Shown here in pieces: positions 39,764 to 48,767 of a DNA stretch of 64,000 bases. Where the stretch lies: contig NZ_JAEMXM010000011.1 of the NCBI RefSeq assembly GCF_016482785.1, forward strand, positions 121,394 through 185,393, given 5' to 3'. The number at the start of each line of letters is the position of its first letter. Position 1 is the stretch's first letter. The notes below the pieces were generated by a model. The model had not been told where the DNA came from. It did not search any database and worked only from the letters and a program-made list of their open reading frames with translations. The stretch comes from Paenibacillus alkalitolerans. Lineage in GTDB: Bacteria; Bacillota; Bacilli; Paenibacillales; YIM-B00363. Made by a program: the position numbers and the translations under genes.

Positions 39764-40150
39764 ATGATCGGAACGATTCTTTGGAACATTATCGCCGGTT
39801 TATCGGGCGCCGCACTCATATTTCTTTTATCGTTCTCGGGCAATCCGCTTTCTACGGCCGGTTTCCGTGCGATGTACAGCTTTTTCATCCTGTTTGCCGT
39901 AACTTTCGCGGTCCGATGGCTGCTGTATCTTGCCGCTAACGGCGAAAGGAAAGCTTCCGGCTCCGAAGCGCAAGCTTCCGCCGGAGAGCGGCACGAAGAC
40001 ACCGCAGCAGGCGGCACCATCGATTTGTCGACTCCGGATGACGATCTCCAAGCAAGCTTCTCTGCGCTGGATCCTCCAAAGCTTGCAAGTGTGAATAAGC
40101 TCGACCCGGAGCATCTTGCGAAAGCCGTAAGGCATATGTCGGAAAAGTAA
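39764..40150 (+). CDS. Small membrane protein of unknown function between cheD and sigD
   Basis: 128 residues. Two predicted membrane helices (about 4-26 and 37-58) and a charged, Ser/Glu-rich cytoplasmic tail. I do not recognise a family. It starts 3 bases after the cheD stop and sits 16 bases before sigD, so it is translated as part of the operon. Role unknown. Confidence 0.75.
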   Translation: MIGTILWNIIAGLSGAALIFLLSFSGNPLSTAGFRAMYSFFILFAVTFAVRWLLYLAANGERKASGSEAQASAGERHEDTAAGGTIDLSTPDDDLQASFSALDPPKLASVNKLDPEHLAKAVRHMSEK

Positions 40151-40166
40151 GGACGGTGTTACGAAC

Positions 40167-40958
40167 GTGGAACTTTCCTCCTCCGCATCCGTGTCGAATG
40201 AAACGTCGCCGCTTTGGCGCCGATGGAAAGAAGACGGCGATCCCGAAGCGAAGAAGCGGATCATTGAGATATATACGGGATTGGTCGATTTCGTTACTTC
40301 CCGGCTGGCTATCGGTTTGCCGAGAAGTGTAGCGAAAGAAGATTTAACCAGCTATGGTATAATGGGGTTAATCGACGCCGTTGAAAAGTTTGATTACCAA
40401 AGAGGTCTGCAATTCGAAACGTATGCGTCTTGGCGCATTAGAGGCAGTATTATTGACGGCATGAGGCAGGCGGATTGGGTTCCGCGTTCCGTACGCGAAA
40501 AGGCGAAGCGCATAGAGGACGCCTACCAGAAGTTAGAGCAGCAATATTTGCGTTCCGTGACCGATTCGGAAATAAGCTCATATTTGAATGTGCCGGAACA
40601 AGATTTTCATCATATGGTTCAAGAGGTTTCCGTAACGTCCATCTGTTCTTTGGAAGATCCGATTCGGGAAGAAGAAACGGAAACGAGAGCTTCGCTGCTC
40701 GTCGACGATCGCGCGGTTAAACCGGAAGAGAGCGTCAGGAATATTTTCGTGAAAGAAAGTTTGGCTAAAGCGATCGAAAAGCTTACGGACAAGGAGCGAA
40801 CGGTTATATCGTTATTTTATTACGAAGAATTGTCCTTAAGCGAAATTGCAGAGGTAATGTCGCTCTCACCTTCCAGAATCTCGCAGTTGCATTCCAAGGC
40901 GATATTGCGGCTCCGCGGAAGCTTAGGCCGAAACAAGCATTACTTGATGCAAGAGTAA
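40167..40958 (+). CDS. sigD: Flagellar/motility sigma factor SigD (FliA type)
   Basis: 263 residues, GTG start. Region 2 (DLTSYGIMGLIDAVEKFDYQ, FETYASWRIRGSIIDGMR in parts) and region 4 (LTDKERTVISLFYYEELSLSE, then SRISQLHSKAILRLR) are the sigma-28 signature. Directs late flagellar and autolysin genes. Last classical gene of the operon; its distance from the promoter matters for motility bistability in B. subtilis. Confidence 0.96.
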   Translation: MELSSSASVSNETSPLWRRWKEDGDPEAKKRIIEIYTGLVDFVTSRLAIGLPRSVAKEDLTSYGIMGLIDAVEKFDYQRGLQFETYASWRIRGSIIDGMRQADWVPRSVREKAKRIEDAYQKLEQQYLRSVTDSEISSYLNVPEQDFHHMVQEVSVTSICSLEDPIREEETETRASLLVDDRAVKPEESVRNIFVKESLAKAIEKLTDKERTVISLFYYEELSLSEIAEVMSLSPSRISQLHSKAILRLRGSLGRNKHYLMQE

Positions 40959-40986
40959 TGCTTGAGACTGAAGGGAGAGTTGGGTT

Positions 40987-42399
40987 ATGACAGCCGAATA
41001 TGCCGGATCGCCCGAATCGTCGGTTGCGTTATCGTTGTCGGAAGATAAGATGTCAGCCTATCTTCAAGTGATGGAAGCCGATGACAATACGCGATTTTCC
41101 GTTGAAGGCTTGGAGAGGCTGCTGAAAGCCAACGGAATCGTGTTCGGCCTCATTTCTGAAGTTTTAGCGAATTTGGCGGGCGCACCGAAATCTTTTTTTG
41201 CTTCTAATGTAAAAGTCGCGCAAGGAAAGCCGCCGCAAAACGGAGAAAACGGATCGATCCGCTTCTTATTCGATTTGGACAACGAAGATTCCGGACCGGC
41301 GGTCATGGAAGACGGCAAAGTGGATTACCGGGAAATCAGGCGGTTGAATAACGTATCGAAGGGTCAGCTCATTGCCGAAAGATTGCCGGCAACGAAAGGC
41401 GTTCCCGGAATGAACGTGCTCGGGGAAACGGTGATGGCGAAGGACGGGAAAGAGGCAAGATTCGCTCTTGGCAAAAACGTCGTAACCGATCCCGAGCGCA
41501 GCCGGCTATATGCGGTCATCGACGGCCTCATCACGTTGACGGAACGCAATAAAATCAACGTATTTCCCGTGTACGAAGTGAACGGCGACGTTGATTATCA
41601 CACCGGAAATATCGATTTTATCGGCACGGTCGTTATTCGCGGCAACGTGTTGACCGGGTTTCGCGTCAAAGCGGCCGGAGACATACGCGTTACCGGAGGT
41701 GTTGAGGGGGCCGAATTGGAGGCTGAAGGCTCGATCGATATAAGCGCCGGCATTATGGCCGCGAACAAAGGGCGCGTCAAGGCCGGCCGCAATGTGAAGA
41801 GTTCATTTATTCAGGAGGGTATTATTGCAGCAGGCGAAGACGTGATCGTCAGCCAAAGCATTATGCATTCCCAAGTGAGCGCGGGAAGAAGCGTAATATG
41901 CAAAGGCGCCAAAGGATTGATCGTCGGAGGGCTCATACAAGCGGGAGAAAAAATCGAAGTCCGCACGGTGGGCAACACGATGTCGACTCCGACCGCACTT
42001 GAAGTCGGCGTGGCGCCGGAGCTGCGCAACGAATTGACCCAGCTCAGGCAATCGATCAAAACGATTGCGGAAAATATCGAAAAGACGGATAAAGCGTTGA
42101 TCATTTTGGACGGTCTGGCCGCATCGGGATCGCTAACCCCCGAAAAGCTCGAGATGCGGACGAAATTATCGCATACGAAACGGAACGCGAATGAGGAGCT
42201 GGCGGCCGCAAAGGAGCGAGTTTGGGAAATCGAAGCCGCGCTGGACAACATCGAGAAGGCGCATGTGAATGTCGTCGGCACTGTGTACGCCGGTTCGAAG
42301 GTCGTGATCGGAAGATATACACGCTTCGTGAAAGATTCGACGACTCGCGTTTCCTTTCGGCTTTCGGACGGGGACATATCGCTCGTATCGCATTTCTAG
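40987..42399 (+). CDS. FapA-type DUF342 protein
   Basis: 470 residues. The N-terminal half fits the FapA N-domain with RLPATKGVPGMNVLG; residues about 195-330 form a right-handed beta-helix-like repeat with regular Gly/Val steps (GDVDYHTGNIDFIGTVVIRG), and a coiled coil spans about 340-420. DUF342 proteins are often encoded next to sigma-28 in Paenibacillaceae; the function is not established. Confidence 0.85.
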   Translation: MTAEYAGSPESSVALSLSEDKMSAYLQVMEADDNTRFSVEGLERLLKANGIVFGLISEVLANLAGAPKSFFASNVKVAQGKPPQNGENGSIRFLFDLDNEDSGPAVMEDGKVDYREIRRLNNVSKGQLIAERLPATKGVPGMNVLGETVMAKDGKEARFALGKNVVTDPERSRLYAVIDGLITLTERNKINVFPVYEVNGDVDYHTGNIDFIGTVVIRGNVLTGFRVKAAGDIRVTGGVEGAELEAEGSIDISAGIMAANKGRVKAGRNVKSSFIQEGIIAAGEDVIVSQSIMHSQVSAGRSVICKGAKGLIVGGLIQAGEKIEVRTVGNTMSTPTALEVGVAPELRNELTQLRQSIKTIAENIEKTDKALIILDGLAASGSLTPEKLEMRTKLSHTKRNANEELAAAKERVWEIEAALDNIEKAHVNVVGTVYAGSKVVIGRYTRFVKDSTTRVSFRLSDGDISLVSHF

Positions 42400-42454
42400 C
42401 ACCCACATTTCACCGGTCTGTTCCCGCATACTGTAATTATGGGAGGGATGACGG

Positions 42455-42769
42455 ATGAGCTTGAAGTCCATCGAAATGCAAATCGCGGTTCCGCGCACGA
42501 ATGAGGCTTCGAACGTACAAAATCAATTTCACCAGAAGCCGATGCATGACCAATCGGCGCTTGCCGAACATGCAGTGAAACGAGCGGAAGCCGAAAGGCA
42601 AAGGAGCGGCGAAGTGGAGGAATCGGCGTTCCTAAACGTGAAAGGCGACGGTTTCAAAGGAGGCGGCGGCCAACCGGGCTCGGGGAAGCGCAACAAACAA
42701 CCGCCGAAAAACAAAGCCGTTCCTCAGGCGCACCCGTACAAAGGAAAGCACATCGATATTTCACTTTAA
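42455..42769 (+). CDS. Small conserved-looking hypothetical protein
   Basis: 104 residues, ATG with GGGAGGGATGACGG upstream. Hydrophilic, Gln/Lys/Gly-rich, no membrane helix; the C-terminus has a basic GKRNKQPPKNK stretch and ends HPYKGKHIDISL. I do not recognise a family. It lies between the DUF342 gene and the swrB-like gene and is probably cotranscribed. Confidence 0.65.
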   Translation: MSLKSIEMQIAVPRTNEASNVQNQFHQKPMHDQSALAEHAVKRAEAERQRSGEVEESAFLNVKGDGFKGGGGQPGSGKRNKQPPKNKAVPQAHPYKGKHIDISL

Positions 42770-42794
42770 TACAGACAGGTCAGGTGAACGAAGG

Positions 42795-43358
42795 TTGGAA
42801 GCGTGGGTCGTCATAGTTCTGCTCGGCGTCGTCATTTTGCTGTATGCGTTCTTGCTTCCGAAGGCGGCTCCGCGAAAAATGGCCGGAGAAGAAGTGCTGG
42901 ATACCGTTGAGGGTACGCTCCAGCAATTCGTCGAGGAGATGGAACAGGAAAACAGGGAATTTGCCCAAATGGTCGCAGAGATGAAGCGGGAGCACGAACG
43001 AAAAACATCCACGCTGCTTGACCGGATCGAGTTTCTGGAACGAAGGACGGCCATGTTGACGGAGCCGCCGGTACAACAAACAACAAATTCGGCACTGCTT
43101 GCTTCGCCGCCCGCATCGGCGCCGCAGCCGGTGCAGGCGGAAGCGGCGGAACGCGTATCGGAGCAGGTTACTACCGGAGAGCAGCTCGCCCGGCCGGCAG
43201 CCGACACGGTCAGGTCGCGTTACAAAGAAATTTTCGGTCTTTACGACAACGGAAAATCGATTGAATATATTGCGAAAAAACTTGGAACGAATAAAGGCGA
43301 AGTGCAATTGATTATCCAATTGGCCAAGCGGGAGGAGCAAGCCGATGCTTCGAAATAG
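42795..43358 (+). CDS. SwrB-like (DUF6115-type) membrane protein
   Basis: 187 residues, TTG start. An N-terminal membrane helix (about 3-20), a coiled coil (about 33-90), a Pro/Ala-rich linker and a C-terminal helix-turn-helix-like motif (YKEIFGLYDNGKSIEYIAKK, then GTNKGEVQLIIQLAKR). This architecture and its place after sigD match B. subtilis SwrB (YlxL), which activates the flagellar export apparatus. Functional equivalence is inferred. Confidence 0.72.
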   Translation: MEAWVVIVLLGVVILLYAFLLPKAAPRKMAGEEVLDTVEGTLQQFVEEMEQENREFAQMVAEMKREHERKTSTLLDRIEFLERRTAMLTEPPVQQTTNSALLASPPASAPQPVQAEAAERVSEQVTTGEQLARPAADTVRSRYKEIFGLYDNGKSIEYIAKKLGTNKGEVQLIIQLAKREEQADASK

Positions 43359-43818
43359 AACGTATCTGTTCGGTCTCGGCACCGGTTTAATCGCAGCCGC
43401 GCTTGTGCTTCAGCTTGTGTTCGAAGCGGAGAAAGTATCCTTTCGCGACACGGACGAACCGGAAACGCCGATCGGTATAGAACAAGTGCAAGAAGCGGCA
43501 GCAAAGCTCGGATATGAAGTGTACAAACGGGACGAGCCGGTATATACGTCCGATGAGGTGGAACAACGGGTGCAGGACGCGCTGAAGAAGGAATCCGCCG
43601 AAAAGAAGCAGTCGTATGCGTTCAGCATCGGTCCCGGAACGGATGTCTCTTCGATCGCTCATATGCTGGTTGAGATGGGGCTTGTCGGCGATTGGCGCCT
43701 ATTTGTGGATGAAATCGAGAAACGGAGTCTCGCGGACAGCGTGCAGGCCAGGTACTATATATTTGAAGAAAAACCGGATATGAAAAGCCTTATAGCAGAA
43801 TTAACCAGTCCGCGGTAA
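43345..43818 (+). CDS. Membrane protein with a lone MltG-like N-terminal subdomain
   Basis: 157 residues, overlapping the swrB-like gene by 14 bases. One N-terminal membrane helix (about 7-26), a charged stretch, and a C-terminal module FSIGPGTDVSSIAHMLVEMGLV that resembles the LysM-like subdomain preceding the catalytic domain of MltG (YceG). The transglycosylase catalytic part is absent, so it cannot be an active MltG. Family assignment is by eye. Confidence 0.6.
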   Translation: MLRNRTYLFGLGTGLIAAALVLQLVFEAEKVSFRDTDEPETPIGIEQVQEAAAKLGYEVYKRDEPVYTSDEVEQRVQDALKKESAEKKQSYAFSIGPGTDVSSIAHMLVEMGLVGDWRLFVDEIEKRSLADSVQARYYIFEEKPDMKSLIAELTSPR

Positions 43819-43821
43819 TTG

Positions 43822-43851
43822 TTGCGCAATCGATTTGAATTGTGGTATATT
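43822..43851 (+). promoter_or_regulatory. Candidate sigma-A promoter of rpsB
   Basis: TTGCGC (43822-43827) and TATATT (43846-43851) are separated by 18 bases; TGG before the -10 makes it an extended element. The leader of about 125 bases to rpsB holds a small hairpin GTGTG-AAAAAA-CACAC (43860-43875) and ends with AAAGGAGGTG before rpsB. No terminator is visible between the flagellar genes and this promoter. Confidence 0.6.
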
Positions 43852-43977
43852 AGTTGTCGGTGTGAAAAAACACACGCCTGTTCAATTTCCGGGAGGGTGC
43901 TGCCGTATACATGCGTCAGTCTTTCGGAAAGCCGCGAACGGGCGGAGGAAAAACCATTTTAAAGGAGGTGCGGGAAG

Positions 43978-44676
43978 ATGGCAGTTATTTCCATGAAGCA
44001 ATTGCTGGAAGCCGGCGTACACTTTGGTCACCAAACTCGTCGCTGGAATCCGAAAATGGATAAATACATCTTCACCGAACGTAACGGGATTTACATTATC
44101 GACCTTCAGAAGACGGTCAAGAAAGTGGAAGAGGCGTACAACTTCGTGAAGCAGGTGGCGGAGAACAACGGAACGATCTTGTTCGTCGGCACGAAGAAGC
44201 AAGCGCAAGATTCCGTGTCGGAAGAAGCGGCGCGCTGCGGTATGTACTTCATCAATCAACGCTGGTTGGGCGGTACGCTCACGAACTTTCAAACGATCCA
44301 AAAGCGGATCGACCGCTTGAAGCTGCTTGAGCGTATGGAACAAGACGGAACGTTCGACGTATTGCCGAAGAAAGAAGTTATCTTGCTTCGCAAAGAGCAA
44401 GAGCGCTTGGAGAAATTCCTCGGCGGCATCAAGAACATGCGCCGTCTGCCGGACGCTTTGTTCGTGATCGATCCTCGCAAAGAGCGCATCGCTGTTGCGG
44501 AAGCGCGCAAGCTTGGCATCCCGATCGTCGGTATCGTTGACACGAACTGCGATCCGGACGAAATCGATTATGTCATTCCCGGCAACGACGACGCGATCCG
44601 TGCGGTCAAGCTGCTCACTGCAAAGATTGCGGACGCCGTAATCGAAGCGAATCAAGGCGAGCAAACCAGCGCATAA
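43978..44676 (+). CDS. rpsB: 30S ribosomal protein S2
   Basis: 232 residues; begins [20 protein letters not shown], with [13 protein letters not shown] and [13 protein letters not shown] blocks. Very strong Shine-Dalgarno. Followed by tsf, the common rpsB-tsf arrangement. Confidence 0.98.
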   Translation: MAVISMKQLLEAGVHFGHQTRRWNPKMDKYIFTERNGIYIIDLQKTVKKVEEAYNFVKQVAENNGTILFVGTKKQAQDSVSEEAARCGMYFINQRWLGGTLTNFQTIQKRIDRLKLLERMEQDGTFDVLPKKEVILLRKEQERLEKFLGGIKNMRRLPDALFVIDPRKERIAVAEARKLGIPIVGIVDTNCDPDEIDYVIPGNDDAIRAVKLLTAKIADAVIEANQGEQTSA

Positions 44677-44695
44677 TGGAATAAGATAAGAAGAA

Positions 44696-44722
44696 GCAAG
44701 AGGCGGCCGAAGGTTGTCCGCG
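44696..44722 (+). repeat. Diverged single copy of the dxr-upstream repeat
   Basis: GCAAG-AGGC-GG-CCGAAGG then TTGTCCGCG matches the first 28 bases of the repeat at 48638-48767 except for one deleted G and an AA-to-GG change. Both altered positions still form G-T(U) wobble pairs in the GGCGGCC-GAA-GGTTGTCC stem, so the hairpin is kept. Confidence 0.8.
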
Positions 44723-44744
44723 CAGTAATAACGATCAAGCAACA

Positions 44745-44789
44745 AAAGGGAGGGTGCGGGTTGACATAACCGGTCACTCCCCTTTTTTT
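44745..44789 (+). terminator. Terminator/attenuator between rpsB and tsf
   Basis: AAAGGGAG (44745-44752) pairs with CTCCC and neighbouring bases (44777-44782); an inner GGTT/AACC adds stability, and seven T follow to 44789. It lies 63 bases upstream of tsf and would lower tsf relative to rpsB. Confidence 0.8.
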
Positions 44790-44852
44790 GGATATGACGC
44801 TACATAAGGCGTTGTTATTAAAGCAACGAGCAAATAAGGAGGAACCTGACAA

Positions 44853-45506
44853 ATGAGTGCTGTATCGGCTAGCTTGGTTAAAGAACTGCGCGAAAAGACA
44901 GGCGCAGGTATGTTGGATTGCAAGAAGGCTTTGGAAGAAGCTAACGGTGATATTCAGAAAGCTTCAGAATTGCTGCGGGAGAAAGGCTTGGCCGCCGCTG
45001 CGAATAAAGCGGGCCGGATCGCGACCGAAGGTTTGGTTGAATCTTACATTCATGCTAACGGACGCATCGGAGTGCTTGTTGAAGTAAACTGCGAAACCGA
45101 CTTCGTCGCAAAGACGGACTCGTTCCGTGAATTCGTTCGCGACGTAGCGATGCAAATCGCCGCGGCAAGCCCGAAATATGTCCGCCGCGAGGAAGTGCCG
45201 CAAGAAGATCTTGAGAAAGAAAAAGAAATCTTGAAGGCTCAAGCTTTAAACGAAGGCAAGCCGGCGCACATCGTCGAGAAGATGGTGGAAGGCCGCATGG
45301 GTAAATTTTACGAAGAGTATTGCTTGCTTGAGCAGCAATTCATCAAGGATCAGGATAAGACGGTCCAGCAGCTTGTGAACGAGAAGATCTCCACGATCGG
45401 CGAGAACATCTCGATCCGCCGCTTCGTCCGTTTCGAGCTTGGGGAAGGCTTGGAGAAGAAGCAAGACAACTTCGTTGATGAAGTTATGGCGCAAGTGAAG
45501 CAGTAA
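44853..45506 (+). CDS. tsf: Elongation factor Ts
   Basis: 217 residues, the short form. N-terminal UBA-like [20 protein letters not shown], the [10 protein letters not shown] motif, and the C-terminal dimerisation module. Nucleotide exchange factor for EF-Tu. AAGGAGG precedes the ATG. Confidence 0.97.
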   Translation: MSAVSASLVKELREKTGAGMLDCKKALEEANGDIQKASELLREKGLAAAANKAGRIATEGLVESYIHANGRIGVLVEVNCETDFVAKTDSFREFVRDVAMQIAAASPKYVRREEVPQEDLEKEKEILKAQALNEGKPAHIVEKMVEGRMGKFYEEYCLLEQQFIKDQDKTVQQLVNEKISTIGENISIRRFVRFELGEGLEKKQDNFVDEVMAQVKQ

Positions 45507-45582
45507 ACTCTAGATTGCCGTATATGCCTTCTAGATTAAGGGGCGCCTCCTTTAGATGTTATAACAGTAGGACGATTTAGGG

Positions 45583-45608
45583 GGAACACGACGTGTTCCT
45601 TCTTTTTC
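45583..45608 (+). terminator. Rho-independent terminator after tsf
   Basis: GGAACAC (45583-45589) pairs with GTGTTCC (45593-45599) around a GAC loop, followed by TTCTTTTT. Confidence 0.85.
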
Positions 45609-45613
45609 GATAA

Positions 45614-45656
45614 AGTCGGAAAGGAAAGCAACGGAAGAAAGTTCCGTTGCACGACT
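45614..45656 (+). other. Structured leader hairpin upstream of pyrH
   Basis: GCAACGGAA (45628-45636) and TTCCGTTGC (45642-45650) form a perfect 9-bp stem; an outer AGTCG (45614-45618) pairs with CGACT (45652-45656). There is no T run. It lies 46 bases upstream of the pyrH start, after the tsf terminator, so it would be in the pyrH 5' leader if a promoter lies just before it. Confidence 0.7.
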
Positions 45657-45701
45657 AAGCAGTTTGTGTGTGTCGCAGTATCGAATGGAGGGTGTGACAA
45701 C

Positions 45702-46424
45702 TTGACTCAACCGGTTTTCAAGCGGGTCGTACTGAAATTAAGCGGAGAAGCGTTGGCGGGACAGATCGGTTACGGAATCGACGCCGCCACCATTTCCGTC
45801 ATTGCCGAGCAGGTGAAAGAAGTCGTCCGGTTGGGCGTAGAAGTGGCGGTTGTCGTCGGCGGCGGCAACATATGGCGCGGCATATCGGGCAGCGCGAAAG
45901 GCATCGACCGGGCAACCGCGGATTATATGGGAATGCTTGCGACCGTAATGAATTCCCTCGCTCTTCAAGATGCGCTGGAGACGCTGGAAGTGCCGACTCG
46001 CGTGCAAACGTCGATCAATATGCAGCAAGTTGCCGAGCCGTACATTCGCCGGAGAGCGATCCGGCACTTGGAGAAAGGACGAGTCGTCATCTTCGCCGCC
46101 GGCACCGGCAATCCGTACTTCTCGACCGATACGACCGCAGCGCTGCGTGCCGCCGAGATTGAAGCGGAAGTCATCCTCATGGCGAAAAACAAAGTGGATG
46201 GCGTATATTCCGCCGATCCGTTCGTGGACAAGTCGGCTATAAAGTTCGAGACATTGACTTATATGGAGATGTTGAATAAAAATTTAGGCGTAATGGATTC
46301 AACGGCCTCTTCGTTATGTATGGACAACAATATCCCGTTAATCGTATTTTCCATTTCGGAGCAAGGAAATATCAAACGTGCCGTACTCGGCGAGAAAATC
46401 GGCACGATTGTTAAAGGAGTGTAA
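45702..46424 (+). CDS. pyrH: UMP kinase
   Basis: 240 residues from the TTG behind GGAGGGTG; an in-frame GTG at 45666 precedes that site and is rejected. Amino-acid-kinase fold with [23 protein letters not shown] and the [12 protein letters not shown] acceptor loop. Phosphorylates UMP to UDP. Confidence 0.96.
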   Translation: MTQPVFKRVVLKLSGEALAGQIGYGIDAATISVIAEQVKEVVRLGVEVAVVVGGGNIWRGISGSAKGIDRATADYMGMLATVMNSLALQDALETLEVPTRVQTSINMQQVAEPYIRRRAIRHLEKGRVVIFAAGTGNPYFSTDTTAALRAAEIEAEVILMAKNKVDGVYSADPFVDKSAIKFETLTYMEMLNKNLGVMDSTASSLCMDNNIPLIVFSISEQGNIKRAVLGEKIGTIVKGV

Positions 46425-46427
46425 TGT

Positions 46428-46982
46428 ATGCCGCAAAGCGTGAAGAAGAACGCTGAAGAACGGATGGAGAAAGCGGTGGCGGCGCTGAGGAAAGAACTTG
46501 CCGGCCTGCGTGCGGGCAGGGCGACTCCCGCGCTGCTGGACCGAGTTCAAGTAGAGTACTACGGCGCCTCGACGCCGGTTAACCAGCTTGCATCCGTGAA
46601 CGTTTCCGATTCCCGCACGCTCACAATCCAGCCATGGGACAAGAGCGCCATCGGGGCGATCGAGAAGGGGATTTTGAAATCGGACCTCGGGTTGACGCCG
46701 ACGAACGACGGCTCCTCGATCCGAATTTCCTTGCCGGCGTTGACGGAAGAACGCCGCGCCGAACTCGTGAAGACGACGAAGAAATACGGAGAAGAAGCGA
46801 AAGTTGCCATCCGCAACATTCGCCGCGATGCGAACGACGACATAAAGAAATTGGAAAAGGACCAAATTTCGGAAGACGAATCGAAGCGTCACCAAGAAGA
46901 CGTGCAGAAATTGACCGACCGTTTCGTTGCCGAGGTGGATAAAGTGTTGGCTGCCAAAGAAAAAGAAATCATGGAAGTATGA
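46428..46982 (+). CDS. frr: Ribosome recycling factor
   Basis: 184 residues, 3 bases after pyrH. Contains [20 protein letters not shown] and [20 protein letters not shown] signatures. Disassembles post-termination ribosomes with EF-G. Confidence 0.97.
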   Translation: MPQSVKKNAEERMEKAVAALRKELAGLRAGRATPALLDRVQVEYYGASTPVNQLASVNVSDSRTLTIQPWDKSAIGAIEKGILKSDLGLTPTNDGSSIRISLPALTEERRAELVKTTKKYGEEAKVAIRNIRRDANDDIKKLEKDQISEDESKRHQEDVQKLTDRFVAEVDKVLAAKEKEIMEV

Positions 46983-46993
46983 TTGATGCAAAG

Positions 46994-47026
46994 AACCCCC
47001 GGAAACATACGGATGCGGGGGTTTTT
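46994..47026 (+). terminator. Rho-independent terminator after frr
   Basis: AACCCCCG (46994-47001) pairs with CGGGGGTT (47016-47023), followed by TTT. It makes an upstream in-frame start of uppS (46983) implausible. Confidence 0.8.
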
Positions 47027-47051
47027 CGTCATCTGTTTGGGGGAAACTTAC

Positions 47052-47816
47052 ATGAACCGTCTGTTCGGTTGGTTCGGAGCGAAAAATCCGGATCGGGAGA
47101 TGCCGGCGCATAGCCGCGAGAACATTCCGCAGCACGTGGCGATTATTATGGACGGAAACGGAAGATGGGCCAAAAGCAAAGGCATGCCCCGCATCGCCGG
47201 GCATCGGGCCGGTATGAAAAATGTGAGAACGATAACGATGGCCGCCAATGAATTGGGGGTCAAAGTATTGACGTTGTACGCGTTTTCCACCGAGAATTGG
47301 AAGCGTCCGAAAGAAGAAGTCGATTTTCTCATGAAGCTGCCACAGGAGTTTTTCCCGCTCGAAATCGACGAATTGAAGAAGAACAATGTTCGCATTCGGA
47401 TGATGGGGAGCAAAGAAGGGCTGCCCCGTCACTCTTTGGATGCGGTTGAAGCGGCGATTGAGGAGACGAAGGACAACACCGGTCTCATTCTGAACTTTGC
47501 GTTGAATTACGGCGGACGCAGGGAGCTGCTGCTGGGCATTCGCAGGCTGGCCGAACATATACGAGACGGTGAAATCACCCCTGACGACATATCAGAGCAA
47601 TTATTCGATTCTTATTTGCAGTCGGAAGGGCTGCCCGAACCGGATTTGCTTATACGCACAAGCGGAGAAGTGCGAATCAGCAATTTCATGCTGTGGCAGC
47701 TCGCTTACACCGAACTATGGTTCACGGATGTATTTTGGCCTGAATTTTCGCGGGAACATTTTTTCGAGGCGATCCGTTCGTACCAAGGCCGCGCGCGGCG
47801 TTACGGGAAGTTATAA
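47052..47816 (+). CDS. uppS: Undecaprenyl (isoprenyl) diphosphate synthase
   Basis: 254 residues from the ATG with GGGGGAA upstream. cis-Prenyltransferase signature HVAIIMDGNGRWAKSKGMPR (catalytic Asp), ENWKRPKEEVDFLM and DLLIRTSGEVRISNFMLWQ. Makes the lipid carrier for peptidoglycan. The first ~25 residues are extra relative to E. coli UppS, common in Bacillales. Confidence 0.96.
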   Translation: MNRLFGWFGAKNPDREMPAHSRENIPQHVAIIMDGNGRWAKSKGMPRIAGHRAGMKNVRTITMAANELGVKVLTLYAFSTENWKRPKEEVDFLMKLPQEFFPLEIDELKKNNVRIRMMGSKEGLPRHSLDAVEAAIEETKDNTGLILNFALNYGGRRELLLGIRRLAEHIRDGEITPDDISEQLFDSYLQSEGLPEPDLLIRTSGEVRISNFMLWQLAYTELWFTDVFWPEFSREHFFEAIRSYQGRARRYGKL

Positions 47817-47838
47817 AGCTTGAAGGAGGATAAGGCGG

Positions 47839-48636
47839 ATGCAGCAACGAATCATCACCGGTTTATTTGCCGCTGGGTTCTTTCTTTCCATGTTGGTTGC
47901 GGGCGACGCCTTGTTCGCTTTGCTTATTCTCGTGCTCGCTCTAATCGCTTATTACGAGTTCATGCGCTTGAACGGCGCGAAGGCATGGGAACCGTCATCC
48001 GTCGTCGGGTTTGCCGGCATCATGTTTCTTTCCGTTCCCTGGAAGCAGCTTGCTGCGGATCTGCCCGTTCCTCCTCATACGTCGGTAGTGTGGCTGCTTA
48101 TGTTTTTGTTTTTCGCCATCACCGTCTTTTCGGAAAACCGGACAAGCATCGATAAAATCGCGCTTCAGTTCATCGGAGTCATATACATAGGCGTCGGGTT
48201 TCACTATATGATTTATACGCGGTTATTGGATAACGGACTGTACTGGACGCTGCTTCTGTTCGGATGCATTTGGCTTACGGACGCCGGCGCGTATTTCGCG
48301 GGCAGGGCGTTCGGGAAGCATTTGCTTTGGCCGTCCATTTCTCCGAAAAAAACAATTGAAGGCGCCGTCGGCGGCGTTGTCGTTTCCGTCGCGACGGCTT
48401 TGGCTTTCTCGCTAATCGATCCGGGCGCTTTATCGGTCAATGAAGCGGTAGTGATCGGCGTCATCGTATCCGCGCTCGGACAATTGGGAGATTTGATTCA
48501 ATCGGCTTACAAGCGGATCCGGGGCATCAAGGACACCGGCAACATTTTGCCGGGCCACGGAGGCATTCTAGACCGCACGGATTCGTGGATTATCGTGTTT
48601 CCGTTCGTGCATTTATTAGGACTGTTGCCTAACTGA
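47839..48636 (+). CDS. cdsA: Phosphatidate cytidylyltransferase
   Basis: 265 residues with about eight membrane helices. C-terminal signature (GDLIQSAYKRIRGIKDTGN, LPGHGGILDRTDSW) is intact. Forms CDP-diacylglycerol. GAAGGAGG precedes the ATG. Confidence 0.95.
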   Translation: MQQRIITGLFAAGFFLSMLVAGDALFALLILVLALIAYYEFMRLNGAKAWEPSSVVGFAGIMFLSVPWKQLAADLPVPPHTSVVWLLMFLFFAITVFSENRTSIDKIALQFIGVIYIGVGFHYMIYTRLLDNGLYWTLLLFGCIWLTDAGAYFAGRAFGKHLLWPSISPKKTIEGAVGGVVVSVATALAFSLIDPGALSVNEAVVIGVIVSALGQLGDLIQSAYKRIRGIKDTGNILPGHGGILDRTDSWIIVFPFVHLLGLLPN

Positions 48637-48637
48637 T

Positions 48638-48767
48638 AAGGAGGCAACCGAGGGTTGTCCGCGAAACTATTGATGTAAGCAAGGAGGCAACCGAAGGTTG
48701 TCCGCGAAACTATTGATGTAAGCAAGGAGGCAACCGAAGGTTGTCCGCGAAACAATTGACTGTAAGC
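48638..48767 (+). repeat. Three tandem 43/44-base repeats in front of dxr
   Basis: Copies at 48638-48680, 48681-48723 and 48724-48767. Each starts AAGGAGG and forms GGCAACC-GAA-GGTTGTCC, a 7-bp stem with GAA loop (one G-U pair). Copies 1 and 2 differ by one base (A to G); copy 3 differs near its end and is 44 bases. A truncated fourth start, AAGGGAGG (48768-48775), is the dxr ribosome binding site. In copies 1 and 2 a TTG after the stem opens a seven-codon frame ending TAA; in copy 3 it is in frame with dxr. Confidence 0.9.

Noticed and set aside
43860..43977. Known ribosomal-protein leader motif in front of rpsB
   Set aside because: Only a five-pair hairpin is visible and I cannot match it to a described S2 leader.
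44761..44766. TTGACA as a -35 of a tsf promoter
   Set aside because: It lies inside the loop of the rpsB-tsf terminator and has no suitable -10 at 16-19 bases.
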